Source: Variovorax sp. PAMC 28711 (GTDB lineage: Bacteria; Pseudomonadota; Gammaproteobacteria; Burkholderiales; Burkholderiaceae_C). Taken from it: a stretch of DNA of 64,000 bases. The notes under the pieces were generated by a model, which had not been told where the DNA came from, made no database searches, and was given only the letters and a program-made list of their open reading frames with translations. How positions within the stretch are numbered: position 1 is the stretch's first letter; each line of letters starts with the position of its first letter. Positions 32,252-41,529 of this stretch are shown here, in pieces. Where the stretch lies: NCBI RefSeq assembly GCF_001577265.1, contig NZ_CP014517.1:1727001-1791000 (forward strand). Reading direction: 5' to 3'. The translations under genes and the position numbers were made by a program.

Positions 32252-33040
32252 ATGTCCGCTGCCCCCACCGCCAACCGCCGCCAGCGCGTGCAATCCGCCG
32301 AGACCGGCATGGTCGTGCTGAAGGGCCTGGCGCGGCTCGGCGGCAAGGCCAGCCTCACGGCGCTGGCGGCGCATGTCGAGGAAAGCCCGGCCAAGGTGCA
32401 CCGCTACCTCGCCAGCCTGATGGAAGAAGGCCTGGTCGCGCAGGACGGCGGCTCGCAGCACTACCACCTGGGCGCCGAGGCGATCCAGATCGGCCTCGCT
32501 GCCATGCGGCAGGCCGACCCGATCCGCATTGCCGAGCCGTCGCTGCTGCGCCTGCGCGAACGTCTGGAGGTGACCTGCTTCGTCGCGGTCATGGGCAACC
32601 GCGGCCCGACCGTGGTGCGCTTCGAGGAACCCGGCCTGCCGGTGACGGTGAACGTGCGCGTCGGCTCGGTGATGTCACTTCTGTGGTCGGCCACCGGCCG
32701 CGTGTTCCTCGCGCTGCTCGACGGCTCCCGCGTGCGGGCGCTGGCCGACGAAGAACTCGCTGCGGCACCGGCCGACCTGCGCGCGCAGCTGGAACGCGTC
32801 GACCCCATCGGTCGCCTGTGCGAGAGCGTGCGCACCGCCCGCTGCGCCGTCGTGCGCGACACCTACCAGCGCGGCATCAGCGCGATCGCGGCGCCGCTCT
32901 ACGACCACGCCGGCCACGTGTGCGCCGTGATCACCGCACTCGGCGCGAGCGGCGGCTTCGATCCTTCGGTGGATGGCGAGATCGCGACCGCGGTGCGCCG
33001 TGAAGCGCAAGCGGCGAGCGCGTTGCTGGGCGGGGTTTAG
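32252..33040 (+). CDS. IclR-family transcriptional regulator
   Basis: 262 residues. N-terminal winged helix (GLARLGGKASLTALAAHVEE and VHRYLASLMEEGLVAQ), then the GAF-like effector domain including GRVFLALLDG and YQRGISAIAAPLYDHAGHV, the closing IclR signature. It is divergent from the TctC-type and P450 genes and probably controls them and itself from the two palindromes in the gap. Start at 32252 (MSAAPT); upstream in-frame Met codons precede the operators and are not credible. Confidence 0.92.
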   Translation: MSAAPTANRRQRVQSAETGMVVLKGLARLGGKASLTALAAHVEESPAKVHRYLASLMEEGLVAQDGGSQHYHLGAEAIQIGLAAMRQADPIRIAEPSLLRLRERLEVTCFVAVMGNRGPTVVRFEEPGLPVTVNVRVGSVMSLLWSATGRVFLALLDGSRVRALADEELAAAPADLRAQLERVDPIGRLCESVRTARCAVVRDTYQRGISAIAAPLYDHAGHVCAVITALGASGGFDPSVDGEIATAVRREAQAASALLGGV

Positions 33041-33050
33041 GACACCGCGG

Positions 33051-35138
33051 TCAGAAAGTCCAGCGGGCACTGAGGCGCGCGCTGCGCGGCTCCATCGGAT
33101 GCACGTGGCGGTCGTTCACACCGCCGTTGCACGCACCGCTCACGACCTCGCCGCCGGTGCACGAGGCGTAGTAATACTCGATGTCGTTGCCCTTCTTGCC
33201 CGCGATGTTGAACACGTCGAGACCGAGCGTCAGGTGCTTGTTCACCGCGTAGCGTCCACCGAAATTGAGCAGCATCGTCGAGCGCGACCGCACGGTGTTT
33301 TGCGTGTCGAGCGCGCGCGGGCCGAGGTAACGCAGCCGCAGCGATGCGGTCCACGGACCGTCGATGTAGGTGACGCCGGCCGCGAACACGCGCTCCACCG
33401 CGTTGTCGACGTAGTTGCCTTCGCCTTCGGGCGCGAGACCCCGAAAGCGCGCCCGCGACAGCGCGCCGTCGAGCTCGAGGCGCCACGCCCGGTCGAGCTT
33501 CCAGCGCAACGTGGCTTCGACGCCGCGGCGGCTGCTCGCGCGACCGGGTTCGGTCGAGCCGGCATCGCCGACGTAGACCAGCTCGGAGTCGAGCTTGAGC
33601 TGCCAGAGCGCGACGGTCGCCGTGAGGTCTTCGTTCGGCTGGAAGCGCCAGCCGACTTCGGCGCCCCGACCCTTCACGAGGGCCGGCACGCGGTCGGCCG
33701 GCAAACCGGACGCGGGGTCGGTCGAGATGGTGGCGCCGCGCACGTCGTTGCTGTGGAAACCGGTGCCGGCGTTCAGGTAGAGCTCGTGCTGGGGCGTGAG
33801 CGTGAAGGCGAGCCCGGCCTTCGGGCTCACGATCGCGTCGTGGCCCCTGCCGCTGTTGAGGGCACCGTAGACCGGCTCTCGCCCTTGCACGTCGTAGCGC
33901 AGCATGTCGCCGCGCAGGCCCGCATAGCCGCGCAACCGGTCGCTGAAGTACACGAGCTGCTGCCCGTACACCGAATACAGGTCTTGCTGGACCTTGTCGT
34001 TGCGCACCGTCGAGAGCCGCTCGCGGTTCTCGGTGTTGTAGAGCCCCACCTCGCCGATGCGGTCGCCGCGCCATTGCGCGCCGAAGCTCAGCACGCCGTC
34101 GAGTGCGCCGAACTTCGTGGGCATCGTGCGGGCGGCCTGGGCGCCGAACACGCGGCGACGGTCGGTCTGCTCGAACTGGTCGCCGTTGACCGGGTTGTTC
34201 AGGAAGTAGGTGAAGTCGGAGAACAGGTCGAATTGGTAGTCGATGGCGTACGCGCTGATCGTCGTCTCGCCCTCCGGCCCCTTGTCGAACCATTTGCCCG
34301 ACAGGCTCAGGCGCTGCGTGTTGCCGCCGTCGGTCGGGTTGAGCGAGCCGAAGCGCGGCAGCTGGCCGCTCGCGATCAGGCGCTCGGGCACCTGGTCGGT
34401 CGAGGTCCAGCGGCTCTTGTAGGCCATGCCTGTGATGCTGAAGCCGCGGTTCGGCGAACCCTGCGAGTAGCGCAGCACCGCGTTCGCCTTCTTCAGGTTC
34501 TCGGGCACGTCCCACGGACCGTCGTTGCCTTCGATCTCGATCGCGCCGAGCCAGGTCTGGTCGCCCACCGTGCGCGACCCTGCGGCGAGCGCGCGGCGGA
34601 AATTGTTCGACCCGTAGGTGATGTCGACGAAGGGCGCGGGCAGCGCGCTGAAGTAGTCGAGGCTCGCGCTGCCGGCGAGCGAGAAATCGCCACCTTCGGC
34701 GAAATACGGGCCCTTGCGGTAGCGCACGCCGGAGACCAGCTCCGGAATCAGGAAGTTCAGGTCGGCATAGCCCTGCCCGTGGCCGTGCGTCGGCATGTTG
34801 ACGGGCATGCCGTCGACGCTGACTGCGAAGTCGGTGCCGTGGTCGAGGTTGAAGCCGCGCAGGAAATACTGGTTGGCCTTGCCGTCGCCCGAGTGCTGCG
34901 TCGCGACCACGCCGGGCACCGCTTCCACGATGTCGCCCGGCCGCAACTTGGGCCGCGACTGGAACGACTCGCGCTCGGCGGCGCCTTCGCTGGCGCTGTC
35001 GGCCGTGCCGATGGTGGCGTCGCGCGGACCGCGCACCTGGATTTCGGGCAGGTGGCTGTCCTGCGCGAACGCCGTGGCGCCAAAGAATGAAAGCGTGCCG
35101 AGGGTCAGGCGGAAGGCCTGGGTTCGCGTCCGGATCAT
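33051..35138 (-). CDS. TonB-dependent outer-membrane receptor
   Basis: 695 residues. Signal peptide (LGTLSFFGATAFAQ), an N-terminal plug with HLPEIQVRGPRD, DIVEAVPGVVATQHSGDGKA and YFLRGFNLDHGTDFAVSVDG, then a 22-strand barrel ending in a C-terminal aromatic (ARWTF). MPTHGHGQGYADLNFLIPE sits in the plug; the histidines hint at a metal ligand but this is inference. GGAG precedes the ATG at 35138, which overlaps the stop of the upstream HNH-like gene as ATGA. Ligand unknown. Convergent with the IclR gene. Confidence 0.93.
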   Translation of the reverse strand: MIRTRTQAFRLTLGTLSFFGATAFAQDSHLPEIQVRGPRDATIGTADSASEGAAERESFQSRPKLRPGDIVEAVPGVVATQHSGDGKANQYFLRGFNLDHGTDFAVSVDGMPVNMPTHGHGQGYADLNFLIPELVSGVRYRKGPYFAEGGDFSLAGSASLDYFSALPAPFVDITYGSNNFRRALAAGSRTVGDQTWLGAIEIEGNDGPWDVPENLKKANAVLRYSQGSPNRGFSITGMAYKSRWTSTDQVPERLIASGQLPRFGSLNPTDGGNTQRLSLSGKWFDKGPEGETTISAYAIDYQFDLFSDFTYFLNNPVNGDQFEQTDRRRVFGAQAARTMPTKFGALDGVLSFGAQWRGDRIGEVGLYNTENRERLSTVRNDKVQQDLYSVYGQQLVYFSDRLRGYAGLRGDMLRYDVQGREPVYGALNSGRGHDAIVSPKAGLAFTLTPQHELYLNAGTGFHSNDVRGATISTDPASGLPADRVPALVKGRGAEVGWRFQPNEDLTATVALWQLKLDSELVYVGDAGSTEPGRASSRRGVEATLRWKLDRAWRLELDGALSRARFRGLAPEGEGNYVDNAVERVFAAGVTYIDGPWTASLRLRYLGPRALDTQNTVRSRSTMLLNFGGRYAVNKHLTLGLDVFNIAGKKGNDIEYYYASCTGGEVVSGACNGGVNDRHVHPMEPRSARLSARWTF

Positions 35139-35671
35139 GAAAGGCTCCGGCCGACACCCGCGCGCTGCAGCAGCGTGGCCAGCCGCGACCATTCGGCCGG
35201 CAGCAATCCGTCGATCGGCGTGTCGCGCTGCGCCAGCTGCAGCACCTCGTCTACGCTGCGCCGACCGCGGGCCACGCGGGCGCGCGTGCTCATCACGGCG
35301 AGATTGCCGGGTGCGTAGTCTGCGTCGGGGTCCAGCCGGCAGACGGACCAGTCGCTGTCGCTGAGTTCGCCATGCGTCAGCGTGAGCCCGGTGACCGGAC
35401 ACGCGACGACATCGATGGCGCGCAGCCAGTGCGAGGTGACCTGTTCGTCGAACGCGCGATTGTGTGCATAGGCGCTGCACCGCAGCTGGAGCCACTTGCG
35501 CGCAAAACGGTCGGGCATGGCGCGTGCCGGTCGACGCGTCGCGGCATAAGCGAAACCTTCGCGCACGGTGGTGGGCAACCGCGTCACCTCGAGGTGACTG
35601 CGATAGACATAGAGGTCATAGCCCAGGCTACGGCCGGTCTCCGAACGGAGGACTTCAGGAATGCACTGCAT
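35135..35671 (-). CDS. HNH-like conserved protein coupled to the TonB receptor
   Basis: 178 residues, no signal peptide seen. The second half has CPVTGLTLTHGELSDSDWSV, then DADYAPGNLAVMSTRARVA. The spacing of C-x-V-T-G, W-S-V-x-R and G-N-L-A-V resembles HNH-type endonuclease folds of phage and restriction proteins, but the last Asn/His of the motif is replaced, so catalysis is doubtful. Start at 35671 with GGAG nine bases upstream; the longer frame to 35821 adds unconserved residues. Its stop overlaps the receptor ATG. Confidence 0.72.
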   Translation of the reverse strand: MQCIPEVLRSETGRSLGYDLYVYRSHLEVTRLPTTVREGFAYAATRRPARAMPDRFARKWLQLRCSAYAHNRAFDEQVTSHWLRAIDVVACPVTGLTLTHGELSDSDWSVCRLDPDADYAPGNLAVMSTRARVARGRRSVDEVLQLAQRDTPIDGLLPAEWSRLATLLQRAGVGRSLS

Positions 35672-35845
35672 GGAACGCTCCGGAGCAACCCGTACGGGGT
35701 CGCCCGAGGTGAACGAGAAAGACACCGCCCGCCGAGGTGTTGACACGGGGCGGCAGAGGCGCGACGGCACTGGGCCGATCGCCGCTCGCCCGACCCCGGA
35801 AGAGGTCGCAGCGCAGGCCACCGCGTGGCCCGAAAGGTCAGCCGA

Positions 35846-36409
35846 TCAAGCCGAGATCGGCTGCGGCGGCCGCTCGATGCGCCGCGGGTCCGGGTTGCCG
35901 GGCGTCACGGCGCCCGCCCCGTTCCACCGCACGGCCAGCGCCTCCGGAGAGGGCGGCAGATCGGCCACGCGGGTGGCGGCCATGAACAGGAACGATGCGC
36001 TGGCCTGCCCCAGGTCGGTGGCAGGGCCACGTTCGACATCGGAAGCGTCTTCTGCGACGACGCTGGCATCGCCGGCCTCGTGGTGATGCCGCGCGCCGGT
36101 CTCATGCGCGTGCGCATGCGAGAGCGCGTGCCGGTCGACGCCGCCGTACTGCATGCGCCGGAAGTCGCGCCATCCCGCCATCGGGTCCTGCGGATCGTTC
36201 GCCACCAGCTGCTTCACGACAGGTACCCGGTGCGTGTGCCGCGCGCCCAGCATCGCAGTGACCGCGGCAGAGGCTGCTTGCAGGGGGAGGCACACCGCCA
36301 ACAGACACACGATCAGCCATTGCAGCGCCCGCGCGACGGTGCGCAAGGTCGGCCGCCCGACAACATGGGATGCGGGCGCACGACGGTGTGAGGCTTGCGG
36401 GGGCGGCAT
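35846..36409 (-). CDS. Histidine-rich exported or membrane-anchored protein
   Basis: 187 residues. One hydrophobic segment (ALQWLIVCLLAVCLPLQAAS, near 27-46) can be a signal peptide or anchor. The downstream part is rich in His: GARHTHRVP, then RHALSHAHAHETGARHHHEA. The rest is Ala-, Pro- and Arg-rich with no domain I recognise. His clusters of this kind bind divalent metals, and the TonB receptor gene lies downstream on the same strand, so a metal role is plausible. The 174-base gap to the HNH-like gene shows nothing clear. Confidence 0.65.
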   Translation of the reverse strand: MPPPQASHRRAPASHVVGRPTLRTVARALQWLIVCLLAVCLPLQAASAAVTAMLGARHTHRVPVVKQLVANDPQDPMAGWRDFRRMQYGGVDRHALSHAHAHETGARHHHEAGDASVVAEDASDVERGPATDLGQASASFLFMAATRVADLPPSPEALAVRWNGAGAVTPGNPDPRRIERPPQPISA

Positions 36410-36547
36410 GGAGAGTCCGGAGGATACCTTTGGGATCGAAGCGACTACGCACTGAACGGGCCAACGGATTCAGCCGCGCCGTCGATGGCCCCCAAACCCG
36501 GCCGTCAACCAATGCCGCACGAAAAGTAAGCGCATCTCCCGCTCTCT

Positions 36548-36576
36548 TTGAGACTGGTTCTCATTCCCAATATGAT
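36548..36576 (+). promoter_or_regulatory. Promoter with overlapping Fur-box-like palindrome
   Basis: TTGAGA (36548-36553), 17 bases, TATGAT (36571-36576): five of six matches at each hexamer and ideal spacing. TGAGA-N5-TCTCA (36549-36563), within a run reading TTGAGACTGGTTCTCATT, matches the symmetric core of Fur boxes and covers the -35 and spacer. Iron-replete Fur would block this promoter. It serves the receptor gene beginning at 36642. Confidence 0.72.
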
Positions 36577-36641
36577 GCAGCCCGCGCCGCAGGGCATCGC
36601 CCGTCACTTTCCTTCTCTCCTTTCTGCCCCTCCCTCACTTC

Positions 36642-38827
36642 ATGACGCTTCACCCGTTCCCATCCGAGCAACGCGCGCCCGTGCGCCGAACCTGTTTCCC
36701 CCTCACCACGCTGTGCGCACACCTTCTGGGGACCGGGGTCATCGCCCTGTCGGCGGGTGGCGCTGCGGCCCAGACGGTCGAGCCCGCCACCCTGCCGGCG
36801 ATCACGGTGACCGGCCAGGCCGATGCGACGCTCACACCGGCGCATCCCGGCGGTCAGGTGGCGCGCGGCGGAAGCCTCGGTTTGCTCGGCACGCAGAACG
36901 ACATGGATGTCCCGTTCAGCACGGTCAACTACACCTCGCAGCTGCTGGAAGATCAACAGGCGCGAACGCTGGCCGACGTGGTCGTGAACGACGCTTCCAT
37001 CCGCATGTCGACCGGCAGCAACGGCTTCGACGACACCTTCCAGATCCGTGGCTTCGCCGTGCCCGCGGGCGATGTCGGCGTCAACGGCTTGTACGGGCTC
37101 ATTCCGTCCAGCCGCGTGCCGGCGCAGATCGTCGAACGGGTCGAGGTGCTGAAGGGCCCGGGGGCGTTGGTCAACGGCATTTCGCCGAACGGCAGCATCG
37201 GCGGCGGTATCAACATCGTGACCAAGCGCGCGGGCGAAGAACCCCTGACCCGCCTCACGACCGTTTTCGAGAGCCAGTCGAACACCAGCCTGCAGCTCGA
37301 TGCCGGGCGCCGCTTCGGCGAAGACAACGCCTGGGGCATCCGCTTCAACGGCCTCGTCCGGGACGGCGAGGCGTCGATCGCGGGAGGCAACGTCCAGTCC
37401 GGCGTGGGCGCGCTCGGACTGGACTACCGCGGCCCGCGTTTGCGCTGGTCGCTGGATGCCATCACGCAGCACGACGAGACCGACAATTTCCGTCCGCAGA
37501 TCAACCTGCTGGGCACCGCCGGGATCAGCGCCATTCCGGCGCCGCCGGACGCGCGCTCCAACTTCTTCCCGAACACGACGCTCTCGCAGAAAGACTCGTC
37601 GGTCCTGACGCGCCTGGAGTACGACCTCACCGATTCGCTGACCGCCTACGCCGGGATCGGCTACCGCGACGGCAAGAACACGCAGATCTTCCCGGTGACG
37701 ACCGTGGGCGTGAACGGCGCCGGCAATTTCACCGCGCGCAGCTCCTTCTACGACTCGTACAGCAAGACCACGAGCGGCGACGCCGGCCTGCGCTTTCGCT
37801 TCGACACCGGCAGCGTCAAGCACACGCTCACCGCCGGCCTCACCGGCCTGACGCAGGAAGGCGGCAACGCCTACATCCAGTCGACCGGCGCGGTCGCCTC
37901 CAACCTCTATTTCCCGCGTCCGCTTCCGCTGGTCACCGCGCCGCGAACCGCCCCCAACAAGGCCTCCGACACCACGCTCACCAGCTTCGCGATCGCCGAC
38001 ACGATGTCGTTCGCGAACGGGCGCTTTCTGCTGACGCTCGGGGCGCGCGACCAGACCGTCGAGGCCGAGGGCTACAACACGACGACCGGCGCGCAGACCA
38101 GTCAGTACAAGGCGAGCGCGGTGTCGCCGCTGGCCGGCGTCGTCTTCAAGCCGGTGGACAACGTCTCGCTGTACGGCAACTACACCGAAGGCCTGACGCG
38201 CGGCGCCATCGTCGGCCCGGGCTATGCCAACACCGGCGCGGTGCTCAATCCCTACAAGTCCACACAGTACGAAGCCGGCGTGAAGGTCGACCTCGGGCCT
38301 TCACGACCACCGCCGCGGTCTATCAGCTGTCGCGTCCCGCGGCCCAGGCCGACGCGTCGAACGTCTACGGCTACTTCGGCGAGCAGCGCAATCGCGGGCT
38401 CGAACTGTCGGCCTTCGGTGAAGTGCAACGCGGACTGCGCGGCATCGTCAGCGCGAGCTTCGTCGATGCCAAGCTCACCGAGACCGCGCGCGGCCTGTAC
38501 CAGGGCAACGACGCGGCTGGCGTGCCCGACAAGACCTTCAGCGCAGGCCTCGACTGGGACACGCCGTGGATTCCCGGCCTGAGCCTGAATGGCCGTGCGA
38601 TCTACACCTCGGGCTCGTTCCTCAACGCCGCCAACTCGGCGAAGTTCGACAGCTGGACGCGCTTGGACATCGGCGCGCGCTATCGCACCGTCATCGCCGG
38701 CAAGCCGGTCGTGTTCCGGGCCAACGTCGAGAACCTGATGAACAAGAACTACTGGCTGACCACCGGCACCTACGTGACCGTCGGCACGCCGCGGACCTTC
38801 GTGCTGTCCGCTTCGATCGACCTGTGA
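36642..38827 (+). pseudogene. TonB-dependent siderophore receptor gene with a one-base frameshift
   Basis: The frame from 36642 gives a signal sequence (GTGVIALSAGGAAAQ), plug (DVVVNDASIRMSTGSNGFDD, then VERVEVLKGPGALVNGI) and most of the barrel, up to QYEAGVKVDLG near 38297. From there the same barrel continues in the next phase: FTTTAAVYQLSRPAAQADAS through RANVENLMNKNYW and the terminal ASIDL at 38827. Joining them needs one extra base in the GGG at 38295-38297, so a four-to-three G loss is the simplest explanation. It is a siderophore receptor of the FhuE/FoxA type, about 728 residues if repaired. Sequencing error and genuine decay cannot be separated here. Confidence 0.85.
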
Positions 38828-38846
38828 ACCCAACCGACCCCTCGAC

Positions 38847-39587
38847 ATGACCCGTACTTTTTCCCTCGCTTCCTCTGCCATTGCCCTGATGACGTTCGTG
38901 GGCGCTGCCCAGGCGCATCAGATCTGGATCGAACAACAAGCCGGCCAGAAGACCGCCATCGTCCGCTTCGGCGAATTCGGCGAGAACCTGCGCGAAACCT
39001 CGCCCGGCCTGCTCGACAAATTCGGCAAGCCGACCGCCACGCTGGTGTCCGCCAAGGGCGACCGGAAGGTGGACGCCGAGAAGACGGCCACCGGCTTTGC
39101 ACTGCCGTTCGGTGCCGGGCGCAACGACACCATCGTGGCCGAAGACGCCGGCTATCCGCTCTACACATGGAAGCAGGGCGACAAGGAAACCCTCAATCGC
39201 TACTACCCGGCGGCGCGCCTCGTCACCGGCTTCGCCGCCGTCGCGCCGAAGCTCGTGCTCGACCTCGTGCCCACGGGCACCGAAGGCGAGTTCAAGCTGG
39301 TCTTCAAGGACCAGCCCAAGCCCAAGACCAAGGTGACGCTCGTCACGCAGTCGGGTTGGGTGAAAGAAGGCCACACCGACGACCAGGGTCGGGTCAAGTT
39401 CGACATGCCCTGGAAAGGAACTTACGTGGCAGAAGCCAGCTTGACCGACGCCACCGCGGGCGAGCGCCAGGGCGCCACGGGCACCGAGAAATTCGAAGGC
39501 GTCAGCTACGTGACCACGCTGACCTACGTGAAGCCGTCCGGCGTGGCACCGATCGCCGCCGGGCCTGCCGCCAAGCCCCACAAGTGA
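38847..39587 (+). CDS. DUF4198 periplasmic protein
   Basis: 246 residues. A signal peptide (SSAIALMTFVGAAQA) is followed at once by HQIWIEQQAG, the typical His-containing start of mature DUF4198 proteins. KTKVTLVTQSGWVKEGHTDD and RVKFDMPWKGTYVAEA belong to the carboxypeptidase-regulatory-like beta fold. These proteins accompany TonB receptors and PepSY proteins in iron or nickel uptake loci. It starts 19 bases after the receptor stop and ends overlapping the DUF3649 GTG. Confidence 0.87.
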   Translation: MTRTFSLASSAIALMTFVGAAQAHQIWIEQQAGQKTAIVRFGEFGENLRETSPGLLDKFGKPTATLVSAKGDRKVDAEKTATGFALPFGAGRNDTIVAEDAGYPLYTWKQGDKETLNRYYPAARLVTGFAAVAPKLVLDLVPTGTEGEFKLVFKDQPKPKTKVTLVTQSGWVKEGHTDDQGRVKFDMPWKGTYVAEASLTDATAGERQGATGTEKFEGVSYVTTLTYVKPSGVAPIAAGPAAKPHK

Positions 39588-39883
39588 GCCCGGTGCTGAC
39601 GCGAATCCGCAGCGTCGGTCCGCTGGTCTCGCGCATTGCCGCCGCGCTCTTCGGCGGCTACGCGCTGGCCGCGCTCACGAGCGTCGCCACCCTCGCCCTT
39701 CCCATGAGCAAGCCGCAAGGCGTGCTGACCGGCATGTTGCTGAGCTTCATCGTCTACGCGGGCGCGGTGATCTGGGTCTTCGCAGTGCGCAACGCACGCC
39801 GTGCCTGGGCCGGCCTGCTCGTGGCGGCATTGCCGCTGCTGCTGGCCGCCGGCTCGGTGTGGTCCACGGGCACCCCCCCATGA
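39584..39883 (+). CDS. DUF3649 small membrane protein
   Basis: 99 residues, three membrane helices (GYALAALTSVATLALPMS, MLLSFIVYAGAVIWVFAV, LLVAALPLLLAAGSVW). Matches the DUF3649 layout found beside PepSY proteins and siderophore receptors. The start is GTG at 39584, overlapping the DUF4198 stop as GTGA; GTG 39593 is an alternative. Ends overlapping the PepSY start as ATGA. Confidence 0.82.
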   Translation: MSPVLTRIRSVGPLVSRIAAALFGGYALAALTSVATLALPMSKPQGVLTGMLLSFIVYAGAVIWVFAVRNARRAWAGLLVAALPLLLAAGSVWSTGTPP

Positions 39884-41529
39884 CGACCGATGTGATCGAG
39901 CGCGACGCCGGTCCCGAGGCCAGGGTGCCGGGCCTGCGCCAGACCATGTCCGACCTGCACATCTGGGTCGGCCTGCTGTTGGGCTGGGTGCTCTACGCGA
40001 TGTTCCTCACCGGCACGGTGAGCTACTTCAAGGACGAACTTTCCCAGTGGCTGCGCCCCGAGCTTGCGCACCAGTTGCAGGTGCCCGATCCCGCGATCGT
40101 GGCGCAGCGCGTCGCGAACGAATTCGCCGTCATCGCGCCGGGCAGTCCGCAGTGGAGCGTGCGCTTGCCGGACGCCCGCAACAACAGCGCCTATTCGTTC
40201 TGGCGCACGGCGCCCGGCCCGTCCGGAAAGCCCGGCCAACGCGGCTTCGACGAAGGCAACTTCGACCCCGCTACCGGCAAAAAAGTCGCTGCGCGCGACA
40301 CGCTGGGCGGCGACTTCTTCTATCGCTTTCACTTCCAGTTCCACTACATGCCGGTGATCTGGGGACGCTGGCTGGCGGGCCTGGCCGGGATGTTCATGCT
40401 GGTGGCGATCGTGAGCGGCGTCATCACGCACAAGAAGATCTTCATCGACTTCTTCACCTTCCGCGAGGGCAAGGGGCAGCGCTCGTGGCTCGACGCGCAC
40501 AACGCGCTGTCGGTGTTCGGGCTGCCCTTTCACCTGATGATCACGTACACCGGACTGGTCACGCTGATGGCGCTCTACGTGCCGTGGGGCCAGCAGGCGG
40601 CGATCAAGACGCCCGCCGAACGGCAAGCCCTGTCGGCGCAGCTCAGCGCTTTCATCCAGCCCGGCAAGGCCAGCGGACAGGCGGCGCCACTGGCCCCGGT
40701 CGATGCCATGGTGCGGCAGGCGCAAGCGCTCTGGGGGCCGCACGACATCAGCCGCGTCACCGTCACCCACGCCGGCGATGCCGCCTCGCGCGTGGCCGTC
40801 GCGCGGGGCGATGGCGCGCGTGTGTCGATGAGTCCGCAGTACATGCTGTTCGAAGGCAGCACCGGCAAGCTGCTCGAAACCCATGACCGCGTCGGCGGCG
40901 CGGCAGAAACGCGCGGCGTGCTGTACGCGCTGCACCTGGGCCGGTTCAGCGACCTGTCGCTGCGCTGGCTCTACTTCATCGTGAGTCTGGCCGGCACCGC
41001 CATGGTCGGCACCGGGCTCGTGATGTGGACCGTCAAGCGCCGCGCCAAGCTGCCCGACCCGGACAAGCCGTACGTCGGTTTCTGGCTGGTGGAGCGGCTC
41101 AACATCGCGTCGATCGCCGGGCTGTCGATCGCCATGGCGTCATTCCTGTGGGCCAACCGCCTGCTGCCGGACGCCCTGGCCAAGCGCGGCGAGTGGGAGA
41201 TCCATGTGTTCTTCATCGTCTGGGCCCTCGCGTTGCTGCATGCCTTCTTGCGCCCGGCCAAGCGGGCGTGGACCGAGCAACTCTGGTTCGGTGCGATCGT
41301 GCTCGCGCTGCTGCCGGTCGCCAACGCCGTCACGACGGATCGGCCGCTGTGGCGCAGCCTTCGCGAAGGCGACTGGGTCTTTGCCGGCGTCGACCTCATG
41401 CTGTGGGCGCTGGCGGCACTGCATGCCGTCCTGGCGCTGCGCACAAGCCGCCACCGTGCGCGCGCCGTGCCGCCCGGTCGGCGGGCCAGGGCCACGCGGA
41501 CCGACGCACAACCCGGCGAGACCGCATGA
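39880..41529 (+). CDS. PepSY-associated membrane protein, probable siderophore-iron reductase
   Basis: 549 residues. The first membrane helix (LHIWVGLLLGWVLYAMFLTG) and the conserved His in SDLHIWVG, FHFQFHYMP and LDAHNALSVFGLPFH are typical of the PepSY_TM/FoxB-FegB-like family, in which paired histidines bind heme. About five membrane segments surround a large periplasmic region. Members reduce ferric siderophores at the inner membrane to free the iron. It sits fourth in the receptor operon and is coupled on both sides by ATGA overlaps. Confidence 0.9.
   Translation: MTTDVIERDAGPEARVPGLRQTMSDLHIWVGLLLGWVLYAMFLTGTVSYFKDELSQWLRPELAHQLQVPDPAIVAQRVANEFAVIAPGSPQWSVRLPDARNNSAYSFWRTAPGPSGKPGQRGFDEGNFDPATGKKVAARDTLGGDFFYRFHFQFHYMPVIWGRWLAGLAGMFMLVAIVSGVITHKKIFIDFFTFREGKGQRSWLDAHNALSVFGLPFHLMITYTGLVTLMALYVPWGQQAAIKTPAERQALSAQLSAFIQPGKASGQAAPLAPVDAMVRQAQALWGPHDISRVTVTHAGDAASRVAVARGDGARVSMSPQYMLFEGSTGKLLETHDRVGGAAETRGVLYALHLGRFSDLSLRWLYFIVSLAGTAMVGTGLVMWTVKRRAKLPDPDKPYVGFWLVERLNIASIAGLSIAMASFLWANRLLPDALAKRGEWEIHVFFIVWALALLHAFLRPAKRAWTEQLWFGAIVLALLPVANAVTTDRPLWRSLREGDWVFAGVDLMLWALAALHAVLALRTSRHRARAVPPGRRARATRTDAQPGETA

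Noticed and set aside
29807..33040. Plus-strand 1077-codon frame across the P450 and TctC genes
   Set aside because: Only its last 262 residues are real (IclR, from 32252). The rest is antisense to two well-supported genes.
38290..38300. Programmed ribosomal frameshift in the siderophore receptor
   Set aside because: No slippery heptamer or downstream pseudoknot was seen. A single-base loss in a G run is simpler.
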